DNA of 20,058 nucleotides from DATHWB01 sp040902855. GTDB lineage: Bacteria > Actinomycetota > Acidimicrobiia > Spongiisociales > ZC4RG35. Below are positions 1 to 6,236 of this stretch, one piece after another. The stretch's first letter is position 1. Each line of letters begins with the position of its first letter. The stretch covers positions 1 through 20,058 of the forward strand of contig JBBDWN010000107.1 of NCBI GenBank assembly GCA_040902855.1, written 5' to 3'. The position numbers were made by a program, and so were the translations under genes. The notes below the pieces were generated by a model. The model was given only the letters and a program-made list of their open reading frames with translations. It did not search any database and was not told the origin of the DNA.

Positions 1-85
1 CCCCCAACGTCGCTTCGCTCCTGGGGGGACAGGATCAGGGTGTTGCCGGATGGCGCAGATGTCCTCGGAGGCGCATTGTGGGGGC

Positions 86-535
86 ATGAACAACACGAAA
101 CCTGGACCCGATCGGGTCCTTCTCATTGGGGCGATGGTCGTCGCCGTGATCGTGATTGGTGCTGCACTCGTGGCGCTGACACGTTCCGAACCGGCCACCC
201 TCGACCCGACAACGCCAGAAGGGACCGCCCAGCGCTACGTACAGGCGATCCTCGACGGTGACAACGCAACCGCCGAGAGTCTTCTCACCGAAGAGGACTG
301 CGAAGTCGGATTTGGCTACTACAGCGACCAGACAGTTCGCGCCCGCCTCGTCGACAGCACGGTCGACGGCGACACCGCCACCGTCGAAGTGGAACTCGTC
401 TTCTCCGGAGGCGACCCACTATTCGGTGGCTATGGGTACGAAGACCGGGCGCAGATCCAGTTGGACCAGGTCGACGGGACCTGGCTGGTCGATCCGGACT
501 CGTGGCCCTACTTCCCGTGCGAGGTGGACCGATGA
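86..535 (+). CDS. Small membrane-anchored extracytoplasmic protein (DUF4878/NTF2-like)
   Basis: About 149 residues. After a short polar N-terminus a hydrophobic helix spans residues 11-31, so the protein is probably anchored with its C-terminal domain outside the cytoplasm. That domain begins with a helix containing TAQRYVQAILDGD and continues as alternating beta strands ending in DGTWLVDPDSW, the pattern of small NTF2-like/DUF4878 domains. Two cysteines (EEDCEV and FPCEVDR) could form a disulfide. I chose the ATG at 86 because the hydrophobic helix then sits at a normal distance from the N-terminus; ATG codons at 50 and 59 are in frame but add nothing recognisable. The stop overlaps the next start (ATGA at 532-535), so the two genes form an operon and may act together in the membrane. 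The ligand or role is unknown; the family call is by pattern only. Confidence 0.7.
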   Translation: MNNTKPGPDRVLLIGAMVVAVIVIGAALVALTRSEPATLDPTTPEGTAQRYVQAILDGDNATAESLLTEEDCEVGFGYYSDQTVRARLVDSTVDGDTATVEVELVFSGGDPLFGGYGYEDRAQIQLDQVDGTWLVDPDSWPYFPCEVDR

Positions 536-2187
536 TCGCCATACTCGGACTCCTCCCGCTCGCCCTGCTCGCCGGCTTGATCGCCGGGATCGCCGCGCTC
601 TCCAAGCGCAACGACGAGGAACCGCCCGATGGTCTGGTGCGGCGCCTGGTCGTCGCAGCCATCACCTTCGGCATGACCGTGGTGACCGTCGTCGGAGTCG
701 GCATGCTCCTCGACATCGCGCTTGCCGGAGGCGACGACTTGGCCCGTTCCGGGTCGAGCGACATCGCTCAGGCGTTGGCGATGCTCATGGTCGGCGCCCC
801 GGCCTCGTACTTCCTCTGGCGTTACCAACTCCGGGCCCTCGCCGGGCCGGACGGGCGCTCGATCGTGTGGCTGCTGTACCAGATGATCGCTTCGTTGACG
901 TTCTCGATCGGAGCGGTCGTGTCTCTCGGCAACGGCCTGCGTTTCCATGAGTTCGATGCCAGTGTCCGCTCGGCGTTGGCGTTCGGAATTGCATGGATGG
1001 GTGGATGGATCTTCCACGAACTCATTCGACGTCGTCGCCCGGCACCGATCCTGCCTGGACTTGCCCAGGCAATCGGCGGTGGCGTGGGACTGATCACCCT
1101 GACGTTCGGGGCCGTCTCTCTGATCGGCGCCCTGTTGGATCTCGGCGACCAGGACTTCTTGTTCTCCAGCGGACGGTGGGAGCCGGTGTTGGACGCCATC
1201 GTATGGACGGTGGTGGGGGCAGCGGCATGGTTCTGGCAGTTCTTCACGGCTCGAACCTCCGACGACCTCTCGCGGGCCGGTCTGGTGCTGGGCCTGGGGG
1301 TGGGTGGCGGAACCCTGCTCGGATTGGGATCGCTGGCCACCGGACTGGCCGCGCTGCTCATTGGCATCACAGACGAGGTCGACACCGACATGCTGTCAGA
1401 CGCAGTCGCGGGGGTGGCGGTCGGGTTCCTGGTGTGGCGCTATCACCACACCCTCGTCACCGACAGCCAAGGCATCCGAATTGCGCGGCATCTGACAGCC
1501 GGACTGGCCCTCATCGGGATGGCGATCGGCATCGGCGTGCTCGTCAACGCCGCCCTGGCCGCCCTGACTCCTGCATTCGCATCCGCCAACGAGGACGAAC
1601 TGCTCTGGGGTGGCCTCGCCGCCTTTGTTGCCTCTGCCCCCGTGTGGTGGCTCACGTGGAAACCACAACGCCAGGCCGATGCCGATGCTGGAACGCCGGT
1701 GCAGCGGGTCTACCTGACGGTGCTGGGAGGCGTGGCAGGCGTGTCCGGGGCGATCGCCCTCATCTACCTGCTGTTCCAGTTGCTGGAGGGCATCTTCGAC
1801 GGCGACTCGCTTGCGGCCATCATCGACGGGATTCGTGCTCCATTCGGATTCGTCGCCTCGACCGGGCTGGTGACCGCATATCACTATCGCCGCTGGGCTA
1901 CCACCCGCGGTGAACCTGTCGAGACAGAGCCTGTCACCGTCGAACGGATCACGTTTGTCGGATCCGATCAGGCTCTGGCGGACTCGCTCCGAGACGATCT
2001 CGGCGTCCGCACCACTCGATGGGCATCGGCGGGCGAGGGGCGGGTGCTGACGGCAGACGAACTGTCGTCACACCTTCGCACCCTCGACGCCACCGACGTC
2101 CTCATCGTCGAGGAGGAACGGGGCTACCGGGTGATCCGGCTATTGCGGGACGGTCAGCGTCCGCAGAGCGGGGAACCCCAGGAGTAG
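532..2187 (+). CDS. Polytopic membrane protein with about six DUF5671-like repeats
   Basis: 551 residues, ATG overlapping the previous stop as ATGA. The N-terminal 430 or so residues are almost entirely hydrophobic helices. A short aromatic/basic motif recurs at the end of each module: near residues 94 (LWRYQLRAL), 160 (WIFHELIRR), 233 (WFWQFFTAR), 301 (VWRYHHTLV), 371 (WWLTWKPQR) and 449 (AYHYRRWATTR). The spacing is 66-78 residues, which implies tandem modules of about two transmembrane helices each, as in DUF5671 proteins. The last 90 or so residues are soluble, charged and probably cytoplasmic (ITFVGSDQALADSLRDDLG...). No catalytic motif is visible and function is unknown. The 3' end overlaps the convergent anti-sigma gene by 34 bases. 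Existence as a gene is secure; the family assignment is by pattern. Confidence 0.82.
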   Translation: MIAILGLLPLALLAGLIAGIAALSKRNDEEPPDGLVRRLVVAAITFGMTVVTVVGVGMLLDIALAGGDDLARSGSSDIAQALAMLMVGAPASYFLWRYQLRALAGPDGRSIVWLLYQMIASLTFSIGAVVSLGNGLRFHEFDASVRSALAFGIAWMGGWIFHELIRRRRPAPILPGLAQAIGGGVGLITLTFGAVSLIGALLDLGDQDFLFSSGRWEPVLDAIVWTVVGAAAWFWQFFTARTSDDLSRAGLVLGLGVGGGTLLGLGSLATGLAALLIGITDEVDTDMLSDAVAGVAVGFLVWRYHHTLVTDSQGIRIARHLTAGLALIGMAIGIGVLVNAALAALTPAFASANEDELLWGGLAAFVASAPVWWLTWKPQRQADADAGTPVQRVYLTVLGGVAGVSGAIALIYLLFQLLEGIFDGDSLAAIIDGIRAPFGFVASTGLVTAYHYRRWATTRGEPVETEPVTVERITFVGSDQALADSLRDDLGVRTTRWASAGEGRVLTADELSSHLRTLDATDVLIVEEERGYRVIRLLRDGQRPQSGEPQE

Positions 2188-3128
2188 AACCCGACCCGCA
2201 GCACCCACCCGTCCGTCACCCCGAGGTCGTCGAGAAAGTCGATGACCTCGAGGGTGGGTCCAGTCACCACGAAGGAGCTGACGCTGACGTCGCCTTCAAG
2301 CGCATCCACCAGGGAAGCCACGGCGCCAGAAGACCCGCCGGCGAGCTCGGTGGCAACTTCGTCATGTGTGGCGATCGTCCCAAGCGCATCGCGTACCGAC
2401 GCCAGCGCTCGTTCGACCGATGGTGGACCCGACATGAGCGTTCCGCCTGCCGACGCGCTGGTGGCAGCGAAGAGGTCCGAGTCCGGTGTCTCCATCGTGC
2501 GGCACAGCGGATAGCCAGGCTGGCCGAGGTCAGAGGACAAGACGTCGAAACCGGCCCATGTCAGCCGGACGTCGGATCCCGGATCGTCGGCAAGCGCCTG
2601 AGCCGCTTCGATCGACAGGGGCGACGGCATGCCGAACGAAACCGTCGACACGGTCCCCGGGTCGAGTCCCGGCAGCACGTCGCTCACCGGAATGAGCGCA
2701 GACGGTCCCCACACCAGACGAGGCAGGTCGAGCGAGAAGAGGTCGATCTCGGAGACGACGTCGCCCAGCGACTCGGTGGAGGTCCCCAGCGGGATTCCCA
2801 CCTCAGCGGTGGTGGTGCGTCCCAATAGGCCAGAGTCGATGCGGAAGCGGGAAACCTCCACGCCCGGCTCAAAGATCATCGGCAACTCATAGGCGGCACG
2901 GGCCGCGATGCCAGCCCGATCCCCCCGATTCAGCACCAGTGGCTGGATCACGAGGAGAGAAAGCAGCAGTCCCACCACGAGGATGATGACGGTGAGTGCG
3001 GCGGCGTCGACCGCTGTCCGGCCGATAGCCCTGCGGACACTTCTGTGCAGGCCGTCGCCGTCGTCGAAGGGGACAACGAGATCGTCGAAGACCACCGGAT
3101 CCCCTGCTTGTTGGTTGGTGTCATTCAT
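2154..3128 (-). CDS. Probable membrane-anchored anti-sigma factor (Sigma_reg-like)
   Basis: 324 residues. The start ATG at 3128 overlaps the ECF sigma stop in an ATGA junction, the usual sigma/anti-sigma coupling. The N-terminal 40 residues are cytoplasmic and acidic, then basic (HRSVRRAIGR). One transmembrane helix covers about 41-63 (VIILVVGLLLSLLV), and roughly 260 residues lie outside. There is no HxxxCxxC zinc anti-sigma motif. The outer domain instead resembles the Sigma_reg_N/Sigma_reg_C pair: a strand-rich part, then VSTVSFGMPSPLSIEAAQAL followed by VRLTWAGFDV, and near the end SSFVVTGPTLEVIDFL with a final VLRVGFYSWG. By context it should hold the sigma factor inactive at the membrane and sense an envelope signal. 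The anti-sigma role is inferred from position and topology; the domain match is from memory of the families. Confidence 0.75.
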   Translation of the reverse strand: MNDTNQQAGDPVVFDDLVVPFDDGDGLHRSVRRAIGRTAVDAAALTVIILVVGLLLSLLVIQPLVLNRGDRAGIAARAAYELPMIFEPGVEVSRFRIDSGLLGRTTTAEVGIPLGTSTESLGDVVSEIDLFSLDLPRLVWGPSALIPVSDVLPGLDPGTVSTVSFGMPSPLSIEAAQALADDPGSDVRLTWAGFDVLSSDLGQPGYPLCRTMETPDSDLFAATSASAGGTLMSGPPSVERALASVRDALGTIATHDEVATELAGGSSGAVASLVDALEGDVSVSSFVVTGPTLEVIDFLDDLGVTDGWVLRVGFYSWGSPLCGR

Positions 3129-3601
3129 GGGTTCAACTTCTGATAGATGGTTCGGAATGAGGTTCTGGCCCGCCACAGCAACTGCTTGGCCGCGTCGGGA
3201 CTCGTGCCCACCACCTCAGCCATCTCCGAGTAGGAGAGCCCGGCGTGGTCGACCAGCAGCAGTGCCATCCGCTGGCGGTCCGGCAGTTGGGCGAGGACTG
3301 CGTCGATCACGGTGCGCTCCTCGATGTCGGGTCCGGGTGCAGCCGGCACCGGATCGAGAATGTCGGTGGGATCGGGTCGGCGCTTGCGGGTGTGATCGAT
3401 GAAGACCGACCGGGCGATGGTGAACAACCAGGATCTGGGGTTCCCATCCCTGAAACCAGCCATGGCGCGTGTCGCCTTGACGAAGGTGTCCTGGGTGAGA
3501 TCCTCCGCCAGGGCCTGATCTCGGCTGAGCGAATACAGAAAGGCGAAGACCGCCCCTGCATGTTGGCGATAGAAGGTTTCAATGCTGTCCACACGTCTCA
3601 T
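3125..3601 (-). CDS. ECF-type RNA polymerase sigma factor (sigma-70 family)
   Basis: 158 residues, the normal size for an ECF sigma factor with only regions 2 and 4. Region 2 spans about residues 9-75, with the core-binding helix ALAEDLTQDTFVKA and the -10-recognition segment PRSWLFTIARSVFIDHTRKRR. Region 4 spans about 99-157, with LPDRQRMALLLVDHAGLSYSEMAEVVGTSPDAAKQLLWRAR, a clear helix-turn-helix. A proline/aspartate-rich linker separates them. It redirects RNA polymerase to a small stimulus-specific regulon, probably including its own operon. The ATG at 3601 has GAAGG only one base away, so the in-frame GTG at 3592 (ten bases from that GAAGG) may be the real start. It is co-transcribed with the overlapping anti-sigma gene. 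The family is certain; the signal is unknown. Confidence 0.93.
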   Translation of the reverse strand: MRRVDSIETFYRQHAGAVFAFLYSLSRDQALAEDLTQDTFVKATRAMAGFRDGNPRSWLFTIARSVFIDHTRKRRPDPTDILDPVPAAPGPDIEERTVIDAVLAQLPDRQRMALLLVDHAGLSYSEMAEVVGTSPDAAKQLLWRARTSFRTIYQKLNP

Positions 3602-3676
3602 ACCTTCGTTTGGTTTCGAGAGGTAGACGAGTGGACACGACGAATGGTTATGCAGGACGGTGGGAGTTTCTTTCGG

Positions 3677-3829
3677 TCAGTCGTCGAGACGTACGGCCAT
3701 CTCGAGCGCCTGATCTCGGGTGACGTCCATATTGTGCAGTGCGCGTCCGTGCTCTTGGGCCGCCTCAACGACGTCGTCGGTGGGCCCGGTCGTCTCCCAA
3801 CCGCAGGCACACGTCAGCTTCCAGTTCAT
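3677..3829 (-). CDS. DUF1059 family small protein
   Basis: 50 residues, beginning MNWKLTCACGWETTG and continuing with VVEAAQEHGRALHNMD and a final helix RDQALEMAVRLDD. This is the layout of DUF1059 proteins: a short beta hairpin with one or two cysteines, then EHxxxxH before a TP/TRD helix. I set the start at ATG 3829 because GGAG lies eight bases upstream and the upstream in-frame extension is not family-like. It lies five bases after the stop of the conserved hypothetical gene on the same strand, so the two are co-transcribed. The family has no established biochemical role. Confidence 0.85.
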   Translation of the reverse strand: MNWKLTCACGWETTGPTDDVVEAAQEHGRALHNMDVTRDQALEMAVRLDD

Positions 3830-3834
3830 CTCGT

Positions 3835-4314
3835 TCACTCCAGTTGTTGGAACGGTTCGGGCACGTACGTATCGAGGATCGCATGCCACTCAGGGTCCAG
3901 CGTCGACCGCACAATGTCATCGGTGGACGCCAGCCACGCAAGATGGCGGATGGCATGTTCGAGGACCTGACTGTGGGCGATCGACGCAGGGGCTTGCGTT
4001 GCCTCGGAACGAGCGAGATCGACACGGGACACGCTGGTACCTGCCATGTCGCCTCTCCCCGACACGACCACCACGAACGTCAACATCACCGAGTCTCGAT
4101 CATGCCGCCACGACGTCGAATGGAGCAGCAGCACACCGTGAATGGCACCTGTGACAATGCGCCGCACTGTGTCGAGCGGGTGTTCGCTGCGGGCGGCCTC
4201 GATCAGCCACGGTGCCGGACCACACGGACCGGTCAGGACCAGGTCGGGACCTTCTCGGACCAGGGTGTACACCTCAGCAGTCACCGGAGCGTCGATGTCG
4301 AGCGGAATCACCAC
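3835..4314 (-). CDS. Conserved hypothetical protein, translationally coupled to an upstream ORF
   Basis: 159 residues counted from GTG at 4314, or 158 from the adjacent GTG at 4311. The sequence is compact and soluble with no membrane helix: a beta-strand start (VIPLDIDAPVTAEVYTLVREG), a central GVLLLHSTSWRHDRDSVMLTF strand pair, then a helical C-terminal half ending HAILDTYVPEPFQQLE. I recognise no catalytic motif and do not assign a function; similar sequences seem to occur as hypothetical proteins in other actinobacteria, but this is recollection only. No Shine-Dalgarno precedes either GTG. The stop of a 28-codon upstream ORF overlaps the second GTG as GTGA, which argues for re-initiation. 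A lost frame joining the two ORFs is the alternative. It is followed by the DUF1059 gene. Confidence 0.75.
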   Translation of the reverse strand: MVIPLDIDAPVTAEVYTLVREGPDLVLTGPCGPAPWLIEAARSEHPLDTVRRIVTGAIHGVLLLHSTSWRHDRDSVMLTFVVVVSGRGDMAGTSVSRVDLARSEATQAPASIAHSQVLEHAIRHLAWLASTDDIVRSTLDPEWHAILDTYVPEPFQQLE

Positions 4315-4394
4315 GGACCGAAGGCTATTCGCTGAGAACCCTCCGACGACCCGATGTCATCGACGTGGTGCACCGACAGCAGGTACTGAGCCAT
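4308..4394 (-). CDS. 28-residue upstream ORF with strong Shine-Dalgarno
   Basis: The ATG at 4394 is preceded by AAGGAG with seven bases of spacing, the best ribosome binding site in this part of the window. The ORF starts MAQYLLSVHHVDD and ends in GPW then TGA at 4310-4308, overlapping the GTG start of the next gene (GTGA). The first dozen residues look like the N-terminus of a YCII-type protein. It could be a real coupling or leader ORF, a degraded YCII remnant, or the true N-terminus of the downstream gene with a one- or two-base indel. I cannot decide between these from sequence alone. Confidence 0.5.
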   Translation of the reverse strand: MAQYLLSVHHVDDIGSSEGSQRIAFGPW

Positions 4395-4417
4395 GTTCGC
4401 TCTCCTTCGCTCCCCGG

Positions 4418-4434
4418 GCCGTCACGTTGACGGC
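4418..4434. promoter_or_regulatory. 17-bp palindrome, candidate operator in the divergent promoter region
   Basis: GCCGTCA-CGT-TGACGGC: perfect 7-bp arms around a 3-bp centre. It lies between the divergent upstream ORF (start 4394, reverse) and the cimA leader (forward), and its right arm contains the proposed cimA -35 hexamer TTGACG. A dimeric repressor bound here would block that promoter. The regulator is unknown. Confidence 0.5.
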
Positions 4435-4454
4435 GAGCAACGACGTGGCATACT
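4427..4454 (+). promoter_or_regulatory. Candidate cimA leader promoter
   Basis: TTGACG at 4427-4432 matches five of six -35 consensus bases. After 16 bases, CATACT at 4449-4454 keeps the conserved A2 and T6 of the -10 element. Transcription would start near 4461, only a few bases before the leader-peptide ATG at 4467. The -35 is good and the -10 moderate; the placement just ahead of the leader peptide adds support. Confidence 0.5.
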
Positions 4455-4466
4455 CGGCGGTCGAAT

Positions 4467-4502
4467 ATGCAGTACTCGTCCGCCATCATCATTATCCGAT
4501 AG
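4467..4502 (+). CDS. Isoleucine-rich leader peptide of the cimA attenuator
   Basis: An 11-codon ORF reading MQYSSAIIIIR followed by TAG. Four consecutive isoleucine codons (ATC ATC ATT ATC, 4485-4496) precede a biosynthetic gene of the isoleucine pathway. In attenuation leaders such as those of ilv, leu, his and trp operons, runs of the regulatory amino acid's codons make ribosome stalling report the charged-tRNA level. A weak purine-rich GGCGG lies six bases before the ATG, and the predicted transcript start is only about six bases upstream, so initiation may be close to leaderless. The stop codon's G is the first base of the following hairpin, as coupling of translation to RNA folding would require. 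Confidence 0.8.
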   Translation: MQYSSAIIIIR

Positions 4503-4529
4503 ACGCACACCCACATCCCGGTGTGCGTC
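4502..4529 (+). promoter_or_regulatory. Attenuator pause/protector hairpin
   Basis: GACGCACACC (4502-4511) and GGTGTGCGTC (4520-4529) form a perfect 10-bp stem with an 8-base loop. The 5' arm begins inside the leader-peptide stop codon, so a ribosome stalled at the isoleucine codons would cover that arm and prevent this stem. It sits directly ahead of the terminator. In classic attenuators this position is the 1:2 pause stem. Confidence 0.75.
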
Positions 4530-4534
4530 CGAGG

Positions 4535-4560
4535 CCCTCTGCATTCGCAGGGGGTTTTTT
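4535..4560 (+). terminator. Intrinsic terminator inside the cimA leader (attenuator)
   Basis: CCCTCTGC (4535-4542) pairs over 8 bp, with one G-T wobble, with GCAGGGGG (4547-4554) around the tetraloop ATTC, followed by TTTTTT (4555-4560). It lies 52 bases before the cimA start and is oriented to stop cimA transcription, so it is regulatory rather than the end of a gene. A possible competing pairing is ATGCAG (4467-4472) with CTGCAT (4539-4544), which would open the terminator stem. Confidence 0.85.
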
Positions 4561-4612
4561 GATGGCCGGGAGCAGACCCGGTACGGACCAACCGGGAGCT
4601 CCGGAGGAAGCC

Positions 4613-6181
4613 ATGACATCCGAACTCGAAATCTACGACACCACCCTGCGGGACGGATCCCAACAGGAGGGGATCTCGCTCACCGTCAACGACAAGCTGC
4701 GGGTCGCCAAGCTGTTGGACGATCTCGGTGTCGGCTACATCGAGGGTGGGTGGCCGGGGGCGCTTCCCAAGGACGACGAGTTCTTCCGTCGGGCGCGCAG
4801 CGAGCTCGACTTGAAGCACGCAACATTGACGGCATTCGGATCCACCCGGCGGCCCCGTCTCACGGTGGCCGAGGACCCGCAGCTGAAGGCGCTGCTCGAC
4901 GCCGAAACCGAGATCATCTGCATCGTCGGCAAGGCGTGGGACTACCACGTTCGTGAGGCCCTGCGCACGGATCTCGACGAAGCGTTGCGAATGGTCGGCG
5001 AATCGGTCGAGTTCCTCAAAGCCCACGATCGGCGGGTCTTCTTCGACGCCGAGCACTTCTTCGACGGGTACCGCAGCGACCCCGACTTCGCACTCGCTGT
5101 GCTCCGCACGGCCACCGAGGCCGGGGCCGAGCGTCTCGTGCTCTGTGACACGAACGGCGGGATGTTGCCGCACGAGGTCACGCGAACCATCTTCGAAGTG
5201 AAAGGCGCCCTCGGGGATCCGGCGTTGGGAGTCCACTTCCACAACGACGCAGGATGTGCGGTGGCATCGTCCCTCGCCTCGGTCACGGCGGGCGTTCGTC
5301 AGGTGCAGGGATGTGTCAACGGCTATGGGGAGCGGACCGGCAACGCCGACCTGTGTTCCATCATCCCCGACCTCGCCATCAAGATGAACCTTCCCGTCGT
5401 GTCAGATGTCCAGTTGGGCATGCTGTCTCCGATCAGCCATCACATCGCCGAACTCGTCAACATCACCCTCGATCCGCATCGCCCGTTCGTCGGCAGTTCG
5501 GCTTTCACCCACAAGGCGGGGCTGCACACCTCCGCCCTCGCCCGCCAACCCGATGCCTACGAACACACCCGACCCGAGTTCGTCGGGAACCACACACGAA
5601 TGGTGGTGAGCGAGCAGGCGGGGCGGGCATCGATTCATTCGAAGGCGGAAGAGTTGGGTCTCGACATGACCGACGAGTTGGCGGTGCGAGTGCTGGAGAG
5701 AGTGAAGGAACTCGAACACGAGGGATACCAGTTCGACGCCGCCGACGGGTCCTTCGAACTGCTCGTCCGGAAGATGACCGGCTGGTCCCAGGACTTCTAC
5801 GAGTTGGAGTCGTTCCGCACCTTCATCGAGCGCCGAGCCGACGAGGCCGTGGTCGCCGAGGCCACCGTCAAACTGCTGGTCAACGGCCGGCGGGTGGTGA
5901 CCACCGGAGAAGGCAACGGCCCCGTCCATGCCATCGATGAGGCGGTGCGTGCGGCACTCCGAACGGCCTATCCGGAGATCGACGAGCTACGGCTGACCGA
6001 CTACCGGGTGCGGGTGCTCGACTCCTCGGATGGGACCGCGGCAAAGGTACGGGTGCTGTTGGAGACATCTAGTCATGACGACTCCTGGGGCACGATCGGC
6101 GTCCACGAGAACGTCATCGAAGCCTCGTGGGAGGCGCTGATGGACGGCCTGGTCGTCGGCCTCCTCCGCCAGCGCCCCTGA
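4613..6181 (+). CDS. cimA: (R)-citramalate synthase
   Basis: 522 residues, the usual length for the CimA/LeuA2 type. It condenses pyruvate with acetyl-CoA to (R)-citramalate, the first step of the threonine-independent route to 2-oxobutyrate and isoleucine. The N-terminal DRE-TIM barrel shows TTLRDGSQQEG (R13, D14), the metal-binding HFHND (H208, H210) and NGYGERTGNAD. The linker carries HKAGLHTSAL. The C-terminal LeuA-type allosteric domain (from about residue 415) includes VKLLVNGRRVVTTGEGNGPVHA. I chose ATG 4613 because GGAGG lies five bases upstream and the protein opens on the conserved strand ELEIYDTTLRDG; an in-frame ATG at 4562 adds a non-conserved tail right after the terminator T-run. 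Expression is probably set by the isoleucine attenuator in its leader. 2-isopropylmalate or homocitrate synthase are less likely given length and motif spacing. Confidence 0.93.
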   Translation: MTSELEIYDTTLRDGSQQEGISLTVNDKLRVAKLLDDLGVGYIEGGWPGALPKDDEFFRRARSELDLKHATLTAFGSTRRPRLTVAEDPQLKALLDAETEIICIVGKAWDYHVREALRTDLDEALRMVGESVEFLKAHDRRVFFDAEHFFDGYRSDPDFALAVLRTATEAGAERLVLCDTNGGMLPHEVTRTIFEVKGALGDPALGVHFHNDAGCAVASSLASVTAGVRQVQGCVNGYGERTGNADLCSIIPDLAIKMNLPVVSDVQLGMLSPISHHIAELVNITLDPHRPFVGSSAFTHKAGLHTSALARQPDAYEHTRPEFVGNHTRMVVSEQAGRASIHSKAEELGLDMTDELAVRVLERVKELEHEGYQFDAADGSFELLVRKMTGWSQDFYELESFRTFIERRADEAVVAEATVKLLVNGRRVVTTGEGNGPVHAIDEAVRAALRTAYPEIDELRLTDYRVRVLDSSDGTAAKVRVLLETSSHDDSWGTIGVHENVIEASWEALMDGLVVGLLRQRP

Positions 6182-6196
6182 CCCGCTTTTGGTACG

Positions 6197-6225
6197 CGTA
6201 GCGCTTCATTGATGAAGCGCTTACG
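6197..6225. terminator. Long inverted repeat between convergent genes, possible bidirectional terminator
   Basis: AGCGCTTCAT (6200-6209) and ATGAAGCGCT (6212-6221) are perfect 10-bp arms with a 2-base centre. Three further pairs (CGT with ACG) follow if one T is bulged. It lies 16 bases after the cimA stop and 12 bases beyond the end of the convergent NUDIX gene. There is no T-run on either strand, so efficient intrinsic termination is uncertain; an operator or a processing hairpin is possible. Confidence 0.5.
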
Positions 6226-6236
6226 ACGCTAAAAAG

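Noticed and set aside
1..28. CCCCCA ... TGGGGG inverted repeat at the window start.
   Set aside because: Only six pairs, no T-run, and the left arm is cut by the window edge; cannot be called a terminator.
50..85. Earlier ATG starts (50, 59) for the first gene.
   Set aside because: They add a Cys/His/Gly segment before the transmembrane helix with no family resemblance. They cannot be fully excluded because 86 also lacks a clean Shine-Dalgarno.
4142..4612. Upstream in-frame extension of cimA (157 further codons open).
   Set aside because: The conserved protein starts at 4613 behind a good Shine-Dalgarno. The extension runs through the promoter, leader peptide, hairpins and terminator and is antisense to the reverse-strand gene.
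4395..4612. Riboswitch or T-box upstream of cimA.
   Set aside because: The space is accounted for by a promoter, a peptide ORF and two simple hairpins. There is no T-box sequence or specifier-loop architecture, and the Ile codons are in an ORF with start and stop.
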